NCBI RefSeq assembly: GCF_005887095.1
Contig: NZ_PNCI01000050.1
Coordinates: 1-64,000 of the forward strand
Reading direction: 5' to 3'
Length of the DNA: 64,000 bases
DNA from: Pseudoalteromonas rubra
GTDB taxonomy: Bacteria; Pseudomonadota; Gammaproteobacteria; Enterobacterales; Alteromonadaceae
Shown here: in pieces, positions 1 through 8,850 of the stretch
Layout: every line of letters starts with the position of its first letter
Position numbering within the stretch: position 1 is the stretch's first letter
Program-made: the position numbers and the translations under genes
The notes under the pieces: generated by a model
What the model saw: the letters and a program-made list of their open reading frames with translations, nothing else
What the model was told of the DNA's origin: nothing
Database searches by the model: none

Positions 1-175
1 AGTGCAGGATGACCGGAGGTGGTTTTAGGGCTAGTGCCATTAGTGATCAGCTGAGTCGTCTGTGAGTAGTTCCCGCATCAAGTGCAGGATGACCGGAGGT
101 GGGTTGAGGGTTAATGCCATTGGTGATCTGCTGAGTCGCCTGTGAGTAGTTCCCGTATCAAGTGCGGGATAACCG
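1..175. repeat. 80-bp tandem repeat, about 2.2 copies, cut by the window edge
   Basis: Unit 1 (1-80) and unit 2 (81-160) both begin AGTGCAGGATGACCGGAGGT and end TCCCGYATCA, with scattered substitutions between them. A third, partial unit starts at 161 as AGTGCGGGAT. At each junction TCCCGYA and TGCRGGA face each other around TCAAG, so every junction can fold into a short hairpin like a dispersed palindromic (REP-like) element. The array continues off the left edge, so its full length is unknown. No coding potential was seen. Confidence 0.8.
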
Positions 176-235
176 CCTGTTTCTTAGCACTCAAATCGAA
201 TACGAGATAACAGGCAGGGTTTTTGGAGGTTGGTA

Positions 236-1006
236 TTACTTCATTGCCGCTTTAACATACACATCAAAGCGGTTCTTTTTGGTCTCGACCTGCATGCTAG
301 GTTTTTGCTCATTCAGAAATGGCGCATAGTCGGGTCGCTTGACCACCACACGTTTCGATGCCAGTGCATGAGCAAACGGTAGCAAGGCATCGGCGTCGGC
401 ATCTCCGCCTACCAAAGACTGGAATACCCGCATTTCTTTTTTAACCTGTGCTGATTTCTCACGATGCGGAAACATAGGGTCCAGATACACCACATCTGGC
501 TGTAGCTCGCTCTGTGCCAACAGGTCGTGGCTGGAGCCAAACACCATACGCATATTTTGCTGCATCCAGCTGCCTATCTCAGCGTCCTGATAAGCGCGTT
601 CCAGACCATCAAACAATAAAGCCGCCACAACCGGGTGACGCTCGTGTAAGATCACCTCACAGCCCAGCGCAGCCAACACAAAGGCATCTCGCCCTAACCC
701 TGCTGTGGCATCCAGCACCACGGGAGTTGCCCCTTTATTTAGCCCCACCGCCTTAGCTATGGCCTGCCCTTTACCGCCGCCAAACTTACGACGATGTGCG
801 CTCGCACCCGTAACAAAGTCAACCCTGATACCGCCCAGCTTAGGCTCATCAAGCTTTAAAAGCTGCAATCCGGCCTCATCAAAGGTTAAACGAAAATTAG
901 GATTGTCCTGCTGCCAGGTATGCAAAGCAAACTGCTGTTCAATACGCGCTAAATAGGGACGGTTTTCGGCAAAAGGGGTATGAATGATCAACAGCAGGCT
1001 CCGCAA
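236..1006 (-). CDS. rsmJ: 16S rRNA (guanine-1516-N2)-methyltransferase RsmJ
   Basis: SAM-dependent methyltransferase that modifies G1516 of 16S rRNA in the small subunit. The family hallmark DEPKLGG...VDFV, followed by AHRRKFGGGKGQ, sits at about residues 52-80. The SAM-binding motif VLDATAGLGRDAF is near 100 and the catalytic-region motif YLDPMFPHREKSA near 175. The C-terminal KKNRFDVY is typical. Length (256 aa) fits the family. The start is uncertain: the codon at 1006 is TTG, and no good ribosome site decides it. The gene stands alone between the repeat array and an unrelated regulator. Confidence 0.92.
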   Translation of the reverse strand: MRSLLLIIHTPFAENRPYLARIEQQFALHTWQQDNPNFRLTFDEAGLQLLKLDEPKLGGIRVDFVTGASAHRRKFGGGKGQAIAKAVGLNKGATPVVLDATAGLGRDAFVLAALGCEVILHERHPVVAALLFDGLERAYQDAEIGSWMQQNMRMVFGSSHDLLAQSELQPDVVYLDPMFPHREKSAQVKKEMRVFQSLVGGDADADALLPFAHALASKRVVVKRPDYAPFLNEQKPSMQVETKKNRFDVYVKAAMK

Positions 1007-1077
1007 ATAGTAACGCGTAGATTATATCTGGATCATCACGGTTATGAAATCTCTGTATTGCGCACGCTGAGCTGCGA

Positions 1078-2217
1078 TTAAAACAACTCTATGTCTGTCT
1101 GTGCTGGCACGTCTTCTTCACCCCAGGGTTTGGCCATCTGGTTTAAACTCTGGATAAGTTCATGCCGAACTTCGGTGATTTCACCCAGTTTATAGCGAAT
1201 AATCGAAAATTCGTCATTAACCAATGAAAAGTGCTCATACAACTGTTTTATTTCAGCTTGCTTACCATTGGCCTGCTCATCGGCCACATACTCCGAAAAC
1301 TCGGTCAGCTTGCTGTTAAATGCCGTAGCAACATCGCCCAGTTGATCGCTCAATGATTCGAACGCAAGGCCAATTTGCTCTACTTTATTCAAAGCCACCT
1401 CACTGACTTCCATATCCTTGATTTTAGCATTGGTGGCTTCGAGGATATGCGGCAGCAGATCTTTGTAACGGCCGTATAATCCTACGTCATCCATCGGCAT
1501 GTTCTTGATCAGCAGAGATACTTTAGGATAATTAATAATAGTACGACGACCAAAATCCACAAAGCGGTCGCCATCACGGTGTTTTTCAAGCAGCTCCTGC
1601 TCCAGTGGCTGAATGGCCCCTTCCTGCGAATAAAACACTTCGCCCTCGTGATACCAAAACGCTACCGCAACCTGCAATTGCAAGGGTACAAAGAATTCAA
1701 AAAAGTACTCAGACAGAGTATTAAGGTCATGAGCATGATATGACTGACCCACATAGCGCATGATCCGGCCCATATCGCCAGAATCCGACATCGCAATTTC
1801 GGCTGTGATCTGTGCTTTTTGCACATCCTGCTTAAGCTTAAGCGATTGGCGACGATACTCATCCAGCACTTTGATACGCGCCAGCATTTCATCGCTGTCG
1901 AAAGGTTTAACAATGTAGTCGGCCCCACCAGCATTGTAGCCACGCATTCGCTCAGAAATGGCACTCTTAGACGACAAAAACATCACCGGAATATCACACA
2001 ACTGAGGATTGGCTTTGAGCCGCTCACACACTTCAAAGCCCGAAGGGCCAGGCATTTCTATGTCAAGCAGAATAATATCCGGCTGCTGCTCCTGGGCCAT
2101 TTTCAGCCCTTCTTCCCCACTGTATGCGTGGATAACTTTGCAGCTGTGCAATAAGGATTGTTCGACAATGTGATGTACCAGTTTATCGTCATCAACGGCC
2201 AGTACTAAATTGCTCAT
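1078..2217 (-). CDS. Response regulator with uncharacterised C-terminal sensor/coiled-coil region
   Basis: Cytoplasmic two-component receiver. Residues about 3-120 form a REC domain with the acidic pair VDDD, phospho-acceptor Asp in ILLDIEMPG and the conserved Lys in IVKPF. The remaining 260 residues match no output domain I recognise: there is no HTH, GGDEF, EAL, HD-GYP or phosphatase motif. That part looks like a compact GAF-like fold (about 150-260) followed by helical, probably coiled-coil sequence. I chose the ATG at 2217 because AGGGA lies just upstream and the REC domain then starts at residue 3; an upstream in-frame codon at 2292 would add 25 unlike residues. No kinase is adjacent, so the partner is unknown. 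Confidence 0.8.
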   Translation of the reverse strand: MSNLVLAVDDDKLVHHIVEQSLLHSCKVIHAYSGEEGLKMAQEQQPDIILLDIEMPGPSGFEVCERLKANPQLCDIPVMFLSSKSAISERMRGYNAGGADYIVKPFDSDEMLARIKVLDEYRRQSLKLKQDVQKAQITAEIAMSDSGDMGRIMRYVGQSYHAHDLNTLSEYFFEFFVPLQLQVAVAFWYHEGEVFYSQEGAIQPLEQELLEKHRDGDRFVDFGRRTIINYPKVSLLIKNMPMDDVGLYGRYKDLLPHILEATNAKIKDMEVSEVALNKVEQIGLAFESLSDQLGDVATAFNSKLTEFSEYVADEQANGKQAEIKQLYEHFSLVNDEFSIIRYKLGEITEVRHELIQSLNQMAKPWGEEDVPAQTDIELF

Positions 2218-2374
2218 GCAGCGGTCCCTACAAGGTTGGTTCTCTAAAACAGCATAGCGCGAACTGTCTAATTTGCGAATGGAAAACACCACACAAATGA
2301 CTTATGTGGTGTTTTTAAGCTAACTCTGGCGACATGCGGGGAACAGGTGTTCAAAAAGCCGCCAGCAAGAGGGG

Positions 2375-4420
2375 TTATGCCGCTTTTTCGATGCCACTGT
2401 GACGCAGCAGCGCATCGACACTGGGTTCACGACCACGGAAACGAGTGAACAGCGTCATAGGATCTTCAGACCCCCCTTTTTCAAGGATATGCTGCATAAA
2501 GTCGGAACCTGTCTGGCCGTTAAAGATCCCTTCTTCCTCAAAGCGCGAGAACGCGTCGGCCGACAGTACTTCTGCCCATTTGTACGAGTAGTAGCCAGCG
2601 CTGTAACCACCTGCAAAAATATGGCTAAAGCTGTGCGCGAAGCGGTTGAATTCCGGCGCCTTCACAACCGCAATTTTCTCTCTGACCGCATTCAAAGTGT
2701 GCTGAATCTGACATGGCTTAGCCGGGTCAAAGTCAGCATGGATATGAAAATCGAACAAAGAGAACTCTAACTGACGCAGCATCTGCATCGCTGACTGGAA
2801 ATTTTTCGCCGCCAGTAGCTTGTCCAGTAATTCTTTTGGCAATGGCTCACCCGTCTCATAATGACCGGATATAAACGCCAGAGCTTGTTCCTCGTAGCAC
2901 CAGTTTTCCAGGAACTGACTTGGCAGCTCTACCGCATCCCAGGCAACCCCGTTGATACCCGCAACCGGTGCCGCATCAATTTGGGTCAGCATATGGTGAA
3001 TACCATGACCAAACTCATGGAATAAGGTCGTTACTTCGTTGTGAGTAAACAGTGCCGGTTTATCACCAACCGCTTTATTGAAGTTACACACAAGGTAGGC
3101 AACTGGCGTTTGTAACTCGCCACTGGCACGCACTTTACGACCCATGCAGTCGTCCATCCAGGCGCCGCCACGTTTGTGCTCACGGGCATACAGGTCGAGA
3201 TAAAAGTGACCGCGCAGGGTGCCTTGTGCATCATGAATTGCAAAGAAGCGCACATCCGGGTGATAGGTATCAAAGTCCTGAATTTCAGTCACTTTAATGC
3301 CGAACAAACGATTAACCGTTTCGAACAAGCCGTTTAATACGGTATCCGCCGGGAAGTAGGGACGCAATATTTCGTCAGAAATGGCATATTTGGCTTGTTT
3401 CAGCTTCTCACCATAATAGGTATAGTCCCAGGCAGCCAGCTCAGTGGCACCGTGTTCTTTTTCAGCAAATGCTCTTAGCTCCGCCAGTTCTTTCTCGGCC
3501 TGAGGCTTGGCGTGCAGCGCCAGATCGTTCAGGAAGGTAAATACCTGCTCAGGAGACTGTGCCATCTTAGTGGCCAGTGATTTATGCGCATAGCTGTCAA
3601 AACCCAGTAGCTGAGCAAGTTCATGGCGCAGTGCCAGCTCTTCACTCATCAACTCCGAGTTATCAAATTCTTTGGCGTTCGGGCCTTGATCAGACGCTCG
3701 GCTCACATAGGCACGGTACATTTCTTCACGCAGCTCACGGTTATCGGCATACGTCATGACCGGCAGGTACGAAGGGATGTCAAGTGTGAATACCCAGCCT
3801 TCGAGCTCTTTGCTCTGTGCTGTATGTGCCGCCAGTGCCAGTGCAGACTCTGGCAGACCCGACAAAACGGCTTCGTCGGTCACATGCTTAGTCCAGGCTT
3901 GTGTTGCATCCATCACATTATTACCAAACTTAGACGACAGCTCAGACAAACGCGCACTGATTTCGCCATAACGCTTTTGTTGTTCTGGTGCCAGTGCAAT
4001 GCCCGACAGCTTGAAGTCACGCAACGCATTTTCTATGGTTGTTTGCTGGGCAGTGCTCAGTGTTGCAAAGGTGTCTGACTCTTTCAGCGATTTGTATGCC
4101 TGATATAGGCCCTGATGTTGGCCCACATAAGTACTGTATTCTGAGATCAATGGCAGACAAGCATCAAATGCCTGACGTAATGCGTCGTTATTAACCACCG
4201 AGTGCATATGCGAAACCGGCGACCACATGCGCGACAACTTATCGTCAGCTTCTTCGAGCGGCAGCACCAGGTTTTCCCAGCTGTATGAATCGTTTTTCAA
4301 CACCTCGTCCATAGTGTCTCGGCAATGTGCGATGGCTTTTTTCAGTGCCTCCACAACATGTTCTGGTTTGATTTTTGAAAACGGTGGCAAGCCTTCCATA
4401 CCAATTAACGGGTTAGTCAT
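2375..4420 (-). CDS. prlC: Oligopeptidase A (M3 family zinc metallopeptidase)
   Basis: Cytosolic thimet-type oligopeptidase that degrades short peptides, including cleaved signal peptides. The zinc motif HEFGH starts at residue 468, preceded by NEVTTLF, and the downstream glutamate region ENWCYEEQ follows. FAGGYSAGYYSYKWAEVLSA near the C terminus is the family's substrate-channel signature. At 681 aa it is full length and has no signal peptide, unlike the second M3 peptidase at 23935-26088. GAGG sits 5 nt before the ATG. It is transcribed away from gor, with a 254-bp divergent promoter region between them. Confidence 0.96.
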   Translation of the reverse strand: MTNPLIGMEGLPPFSKIKPEHVVEALKKAIAHCRDTMDEVLKNDSYSWENLVLPLEEADDKLSRMWSPVSHMHSVVNNDALRQAFDACLPLISEYSTYVGQHQGLYQAYKSLKESDTFATLSTAQQTTIENALRDFKLSGIALAPEQQKRYGEISARLSELSSKFGNNVMDATQAWTKHVTDEAVLSGLPESALALAAHTAQSKELEGWVFTLDIPSYLPVMTYADNRELREEMYRAYVSRASDQGPNAKEFDNSELMSEELALRHELAQLLGFDSYAHKSLATKMAQSPEQVFTFLNDLALHAKPQAEKELAELRAFAEKEHGATELAAWDYTYYGEKLKQAKYAISDEILRPYFPADTVLNGLFETVNRLFGIKVTEIQDFDTYHPDVRFFAIHDAQGTLRGHFYLDLYAREHKRGGAWMDDCMGRKVRASGELQTPVAYLVCNFNKAVGDKPALFTHNEVTTLFHEFGHGIHHMLTQIDAAPVAGINGVAWDAVELPSQFLENWCYEEQALAFISGHYETGEPLPKELLDKLLAAKNFQSAMQMLRQLEFSLFDFHIHADFDPAKPCQIQHTLNAVREKIAVVKAPEFNRFAHSFSHIFAGGYSAGYYSYKWAEVLSADAFSRFEEEGIFNGQTGSDFMQHILEKGGSEDPMTLFTRFRGREPSVDALLRHSGIEKAA

Positions 4421-4674
4421 AACGCCTCTCTGTTGATCTTTGATTATCTTTTGTATTTGGGGTGTTTCTTTAAAAAAAACAAGGTATACCAGCCAATCCA
4501 GACAAATTAAATCGGGGTTGGCTCATTGAGTCATAGATTGACCTGGTGGGCCACACCTGTGTGCCATCGAAAAAAGCGATGCCCCCTATCGGAAAAATTT
4601 ATCCCGCCAGACTTTGCCCCGGCAGATATAGTGTTAAGCTAGGGCCATTTATCAGCATTTACAGAGATTAAAGC

Positions 4675-6033
4675 ATGGCACAACATTTTGATTATATCGC
4701 CATTGGTGGCGGCAGCGGCGGTATTGCTTCAGCTAACCGGGCAGCAATGCGTGGCGCTAAAGTCGCGCTTATTGAGGCCAAACACATGGGCGGCACCTGT
4801 GTAAACGTGGGCTGCGTGCCTAAAAAGGTAATGTGGCACGGTGCCCAGGTGGCCGAAGCCATTAAGCTGTACGCACCGGATTATGGCTTTGATGTGGAAG
4901 TAAAAGACTTCGACTGGAGCAAACTGGTTGAAAGTCGCGAAGCTTACATTGGCCGTATTCACCAGGGCTACAACAAGTATCTGGCCAGCAATGGCGTGAC
5001 CGTGATCAATGGCTTTGCTAAATTCGTCGACAACAACACGGTAGAAGTTAACGGTGAGCACTACACCGCCGACCATATCTGTATCGCCGTGGGTGGTCGC
5101 CCGTCTATCCCGAATATTCCGGGCGCTGAGCTGGGCATAGACTCTAACGATTTCTTTGAACTCAAGGCACAACCTAAAAGCGTGGCTGTGATTGGCGCGG
5201 GCTACATTGCCGTTGAGCTGGCGGGCGTACTGCACAGCCTGGGCACAGAAACGCACCTGTTTGTGCGTAAACATGCCCCGCTGCGTAACTTTGATCCTAT
5301 CCTGGTCGACACCCTGACCGAAGTCATGGACAAAGAAGGGCCAACACTACACACTCACAGCGCACCTAAATCACTGAGCAAAAACGACGACGGCAGCGTG
5401 ACTTTGCACCTTGAAAACGGCGAATCACATACGGTTGAGCACGTGATCTGGGCGATTGGTCGTGAGCCAGTGACTGATAAAATCAATCTGGCTGCCACCG
5501 ATGTGGCCATCACAGAAGGCGGCTACGTCAAAGTAGATGAATATCAGAACACCTCGGTATCTGGCATTTATGCTTTGGGCGACATTATGGACGGCGGCAT
5601 TGAGCTGACGCCTGTCGCGGTTAAAGCTGGTCGTATGCTGGCAGAGCGCCTGTTTAACCCGGATATGCCCAACGCAAAAATGGACTACAACCTGGTCCCG
5701 ACCGTGGTCTTCAGCCACCCGCCCATCGGCACTATCGGCCTGACCGAACCAGAAGCTGTTGCGCAGTACGGTGAAGACAACATCAAGGTCTACACTTCAA
5801 CCTTTGCAGCCATGTACACAGCTGTGACCCAGCACCGTCAGCCTTGTAAAATGAAACTGGTGTGTGCCGGTGAGGATGAAAAAATCGTTGGCCTGCATGG
5901 CATCGGCTTTGCGGTTGATGAAATGATCCAGGGCTTTGGCGTGGCCATGAAGATGGGCGCAACCAAAGCAGACTTTGATTCGGTTGTAGCTATTCACCCG
6001 ACGGGTTCTGAAGAGTTTGTTACTATGAGGTAG
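4675..6033 (+). CDS. gor: Glutathione reductase
   Basis: NADPH- and FAD-dependent reduction of glutathione disulfide in the cytosol. GGGSGG near residue 11 binds FAD, and the redox-active pair is C42 and C47 in CVNVGC. The NADPH-binding GAGYIAVELAG lies mid-protein. The catalytic C-terminal H441-P and E446 are in HPTGSEEF. Length (452 aa) is typical. It ends at a strong bidirectional terminator (6055-6087). A decayed second copy of its last 300 bp lies about 2.5 kb downstream (8497-8795). Confidence 0.97.
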   Translation: MAQHFDYIAIGGGSGGIASANRAAMRGAKVALIEAKHMGGTCVNVGCVPKKVMWHGAQVAEAIKLYAPDYGFDVEVKDFDWSKLVESREAYIGRIHQGYNKYLASNGVTVINGFAKFVDNNTVEVNGEHYTADHICIAVGGRPSIPNIPGAELGIDSNDFFELKAQPKSVAVIGAGYIAVELAGVLHSLGTETHLFVRKHAPLRNFDPILVDTLTEVMDKEGPTLHTHSAPKSLSKNDDGSVTLHLENGESHTVEHVIWAIGREPVTDKINLAATDVAITEGGYVKVDEYQNTSVSGIYALGDIMDGGIELTPVAVKAGRMLAERLFNPDMPNAKMDYNLVPTVVFSHPPIGTIGLTEPEAVAQYGEDNIKVYTSTFAAMYTAVTQHRQPCKMKLVCAGEDEKIVGLHGIGFAVDEMIQGFGVAMKMGATKADFDSVVAIHPTGSEEFVTMR

Positions 6034-6054
6034 TTCTCTTCGAAATCAGAAAAT

Positions 6055-6087
6055 AAAAAGCGCGAATTTGTAAAATTCGCGCTTTTT
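6055..6087. terminator. Bidirectional terminator after gor
   Basis: A 15-bp perfect inverted repeat (AAAAAGCGCGAATTT and its complement) around a 3-nt loop, with an A-run on one side and a T-run on the other. It can stop transcription of gor and of the small converging ORF at 6096-6275. Confidence 0.9.
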
Positions 6088-6095
6088 ATTTTTTA

Positions 6096-6275
6096 CTAGT
6101 TTAATCTGTCTGATATCGAATATTTCTTAACCGTTAGGTTATTTAAAACGAGTTTAATTAGATAAAGTAGAAAAAAGGGAAGTGCAATACCAAAAGTCAT
6201 CACAACAACTAACTGCCAGAGCAGAATAGGAATAAATACATCAGAAAACTTTAAATTAAGATTGAATTTGTACAT
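6096..6275 (-). CDS. Small (59 aa) membrane protein
   Basis: An ATG at 6275 opens a 59-codon frame ending in TAG at 6096-6098. Residues about 13-45 are strongly hydrophobic (IPILLWQLVVVMTFGIALPF), enough for one long or two short membrane helices, with a charged, soluble C terminus. The pattern of Leu/Trp-Gln followed by T-x-G-I-x-x-P-F resembles short DUF6693-like membrane proteins, but this is only a visual impression. GGCGG lies upstream at ribosome-site distance. It is convergent with gor and directly downstream of the AraC-type regulator, possibly co-transcribed with it. Confidence 0.5.
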   Translation of the reverse strand: MYKFNLNLKFSDVFIPILLWQLVVVMTFGIALPFFLLYLIKLVLNNLTVKKYSISDRLN

Positions 6276-6328
6276 AAATTACCGCCATTAAAGACAAACA
6301 CTTACACTATACCATGCTGAACTTCCAC

Positions 6329-7501
6329 TCACTTTGGTACCCAGGGTGTTTCTGCCTTGCTTGTTTTAACCAGATCACGGTACTGACTTGGCGTTTTACC
6401 AGTATGCTTTTTAAACACCTGATTAAAGCTAGATTTTGAATTAAATCCACAATCGTAGGCAATACTAATTAACCTGTCACTTGTAGGCCTTTTTATCAGT
6501 TCCTCAATCACCGCATCCACCCTTAATTGGTTTATCAACTCATAGAAGCCACCTGAAGAATGCAGGGCCAACACGTCAGACAGCTGATGTCTGCTTATAT
6601 TGAGTTTTTCTGCAAGTTGAATTTGGCTGAAATCAGGTTGTAAATGGTGTTTGTTCGTCCTGAGTTCTTGCTCGACCAACATTAAAAGCCTTTTCTGTTG
6701 TGCTGATACCCCAGGTTTAATTCGCTCTGCGGAGCCTTTATCAGTATCAGTCACCTCCTCCTTTACGAGAGCACGATTAAAGCCTGCTGGCCGCCCATAG
6801 CAAATCAACAGATAACTTAAAGAAAATATACCTACCACAGTAGACAAATAACTCAACGCAATCAGCTTATCTGATTTATCAAGTTCCATAATGACTGCTG
6901 TCACAGAGACGATAAACACACTCGCCATCATCAGGTAGCAAATCACAGTGACGGTAAGCAACCAACACAGCTGGCGAAAAATACGATTGTCGCGTTGTTG
7001 CCACCAAAACATAAAAATTTGCCAGCTACCGTAGGCCAGATAAAGACAAAAATGCCCTGCGGTTACCAGAGATATCATGGAAAACCGCTCAGTAAAGGGT
7101 CTGGTTGATACCGTTTGTAAGTTGACAGCTTGCTCAGTCAGAAAATCACTTTGCTCATACAGTGATACTGAAATGAAATACCCTACCCACACAAGAAAGG
7201 GTAATAGGTGGATCGCATCTTTTTTATCAAACCGATACGCTGAATTTGTCATTGTCATTACAAACGCCATAAAAATGGGACCCAACAACAAATAACTGTT
7301 TAATCGCTCCCACATCGTTATAAGCAGCATATCCGATTCAAAAAGACCACTGTCTACATAGAAGCCAACACACATGTTGATTGAAACAAGCAATATAAAA
7401 GCGGCAAGCCATCTGCCCGGACCAGAAAACCTCAAGAGATACAAGGATTGAATGAAGGCTTGAATACAGCCTAAGGCAACGATATTACTAAAACTGAACA
7501 T
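6329..7501 (-). CDS. Membrane-anchored AraC-family transcription regulator
   Basis: About 390 aa. The first ~220 residues carry six to seven hydrophobic segments. A soluble linker and a C-terminal AraC/XylS DNA-binding domain with two helix-turn-helices follow (QIQLAEKLNISRHQLSDVL, then SIAYDCGFNSKSSFNQVFKK ending KTPSQYRD). This architecture senses a signal at the membrane and regulates nearby genes. The ATG at 7501 is preceded by AAGGGAG at ideal spacing; a longer in-frame start at 7549 lacks one. It is divergent from the small membrane protein at 7681, its likeliest target. The sequence is AT-richer than the flanking core genes. Confidence 0.88.
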   Translation of the reverse strand: MFSFSNIVALGCIQAFIQSLYLLRFSGPGRWLAAFILLVSINMCVGFYVDSGLFESDMLLITMWERLNSYLLLGPIFMAFVMTMTNSAYRFDKKDAIHLLPFLVWVGYFISVSLYEQSDFLTEQAVNLQTVSTRPFTERFSMISLVTAGHFCLYLAYGSWQIFMFWWQQRDNRIFRQLCWLLTVTVICYLMMASVFIVSVTAVIMELDKSDKLIALSYLSTVVGIFSLSYLLICYGRPAGFNRALVKEEVTDTDKGSAERIKPGVSAQQKRLLMLVEQELRTNKHHLQPDFSQIQLAEKLNISRHQLSDVLALHSSGGFYELINQLRVDAVIEELIKRPTSDRLISIAYDCGFNSKSSFNQVFKKHTGKTPSQYRDLVKTSKAETPWVPK

Positions 7502-7680
7502 CAAGACTCCCTTGTATTCAAAAACACGTCCATTCTGGCCTCTTTGCACCTTTCAACAAGAAATTAAAAACTGATAAATCAAAAAGATAAAAATAAACAG
7601 TCCATACTGGCCAGTATCACCGAAAAGCGCTCGGCACGAGCTTAACATACAAAACCACACCAACAAATCAGAAGTTAAGT

Positions 7681-8067
7681 ATGAAGTCAAAGGTAGAGTT
7701 ATTATTAAATTACATTGTTATCGTAATCGCAGTGGCTTATGGCGCTATGGTATTTATAAGCCTTAATTTTAAACTAACGCCAGAACAGATGAGCAACCCG
7801 GGCATGGTCATCGCATTTTTGATCTCCTGCACATTCAACATTGCAAGGGTAAAAGAAAAAGCAACAAGCTTTAGAATTCACCTTACTTCTCTGTTTGCGA
7901 ACATACTCACGTTTAGTTACGCAGCAGCATTCACGGTCCAAGATCCATGGATAGCGAAAGTCGTCACGACTATTTTAATGGGAATAATACTGGCGTTTTC
8001 TTTATCTGGCACAATTCAGTGGAAAAAAGGTGCTGCCAGTCAAAAGGCATATCGTACTCAGCATTGA
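7681..8067 (+). CDS. Hypothetical small membrane protein (128 aa)
   Basis: Four hydrophobic stretches at about residues 8-28, 42-52, 68-86 and 92-112 suggest an inner-membrane protein with short loops. The C terminus (KKGAASQKAYRTQH) is basic and probably cytoplasmic. I recognise no family. It starts 180 bp from the divergent AraC-type regulator, so control by that protein is plausible. Base use is AT-rich like the rest of this patch. Confidence 0.65.
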   Translation: MKSKVELLLNYIVIVIAVAYGAMVFISLNFKLTPEQMSNPGMVIAFLISCTFNIARVKEKATSFRIHLTSLFANILTFSYAAAFTVQDPWIAKVVTTILMGIILAFSLSGTIQWKKGAASQKAYRTQH

Positions 8068-8196
8068 TGAGACACAGGCACGGACAAGCAGAGGCAGATG
8101 TTAACCTCTGCTTGTTAAAGTTCACATCGCTTTTAAGTAGCTGACTTATCAAAACCAGCCGTAATAAAAACCCACTTATTCATTAAAAGGAAAGTC

Positions 8197-8487
8197 ATGA
8201 ATAAAACTTCAACAAGCGTTTCTATTGCAACAATACAAAACGGCGTCGTCCGCTCTGAAGGTTAACTCTCAGCAACAAAAGAAGCCTTGATTTTCGAGCC
8301 GTTGAATAAAAAGTACGGATTAGGGCCGTACCATATTGAGCGAAGCGCCATATCAAAAATAGAGATGTGTTATGGTAAGGGCGCAGGTGTATTGCCTGTT
8401 ACGACTGAGGCAATCAGAATTACGCTGGTAAGCGGTCATAGCTATGAGTTTATCATTGCTAATGCGAAAGAATGGCTGGCTATTTAA
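8197..8487 (+). pseudogene. Broken 97-codon gene with one in-frame stop
   Basis: ATG at 8197, with AAAAGGAAA before it, starts a frame that is open to 8487 except for a TAA at codon 23 (8263-8265). Upstream residues MNKTSTSVSIATIQNGVV and downstream residues (LIFEPLNKKYGLGPYHIERS...SGHSYEFIIANAKEWL) look like one small soluble protein of PH-like or DUF-type character; I recognise no named family. A single change of the TAA would restore the frame. The alternative is a 22-aa peptide followed by a restart. It ends a few bases before the gor remnant. Confidence 0.5.
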
Positions 8488-8496
8488 ACCCACTCA

Positions 8497-8795
8497 GCCA
8501 ACCGGCACTACCTGCCTGACCGAGCCAGAAGCCATCGCACAGTATGGTGAAGACAACATCAAGGTCTACACTTCAACCTTTGCGGCCATGTATACCGCAG
8601 TAACCCAGCACCGCCAGCCATGCAAAATGAAACTGGTGTGTGCCGATTAGGACGAAAAAATCGTCGGCCTGCACGGCATCGGCTTTGGCTTTGGCTTTGT
8701 CATGAGATGGGCGCCACCAAAGCCGACTTTGACTCGGTAATGGCGATTCACCTTACGGTGTCTGAAGAGTTTGTAACCATGAAGTAGTTCTCTTA
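8497..8795 (+). pseudogene. Decayed second copy of the gor 3' end
   Basis: Matches gor from about 5713 to 6043, including the stop codon and the next bases (TAGTTCTCTT). A 38-nt stretch from GGTGAAGACAACATCAAGG is identical to gor. Elsewhere most differences are at third codon positions, which suggests this copy was once under selection. It is now dead: an early deletion, an in-frame TAG at 8648-8650 and a net loss of about 22 nt in the dimer-interface part. It has no start of its own and joins the unrelated broken ORF at 8487. Confidence 0.88.
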
Positions 8796-8850
8796 TTGAT
8801 ATAACAAACTTGAACTTTAAGTGCCTGTTTTTTTGCTATGCCCTCATCTG

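Noticed and set aside
1..175. Possible CRISPR array at the left edge
   Set aside because: The unit is 80 bp and contiguous with no separate unique spacers; it is a tandem repeat.
8444..8650. 68-codon frame fusing the broken ORF region to gor-like sequence
   Set aside because: It is the gor remnant read from an ATG in another frame of the upstream ORF; ends at the remnant's in-frame TAG.
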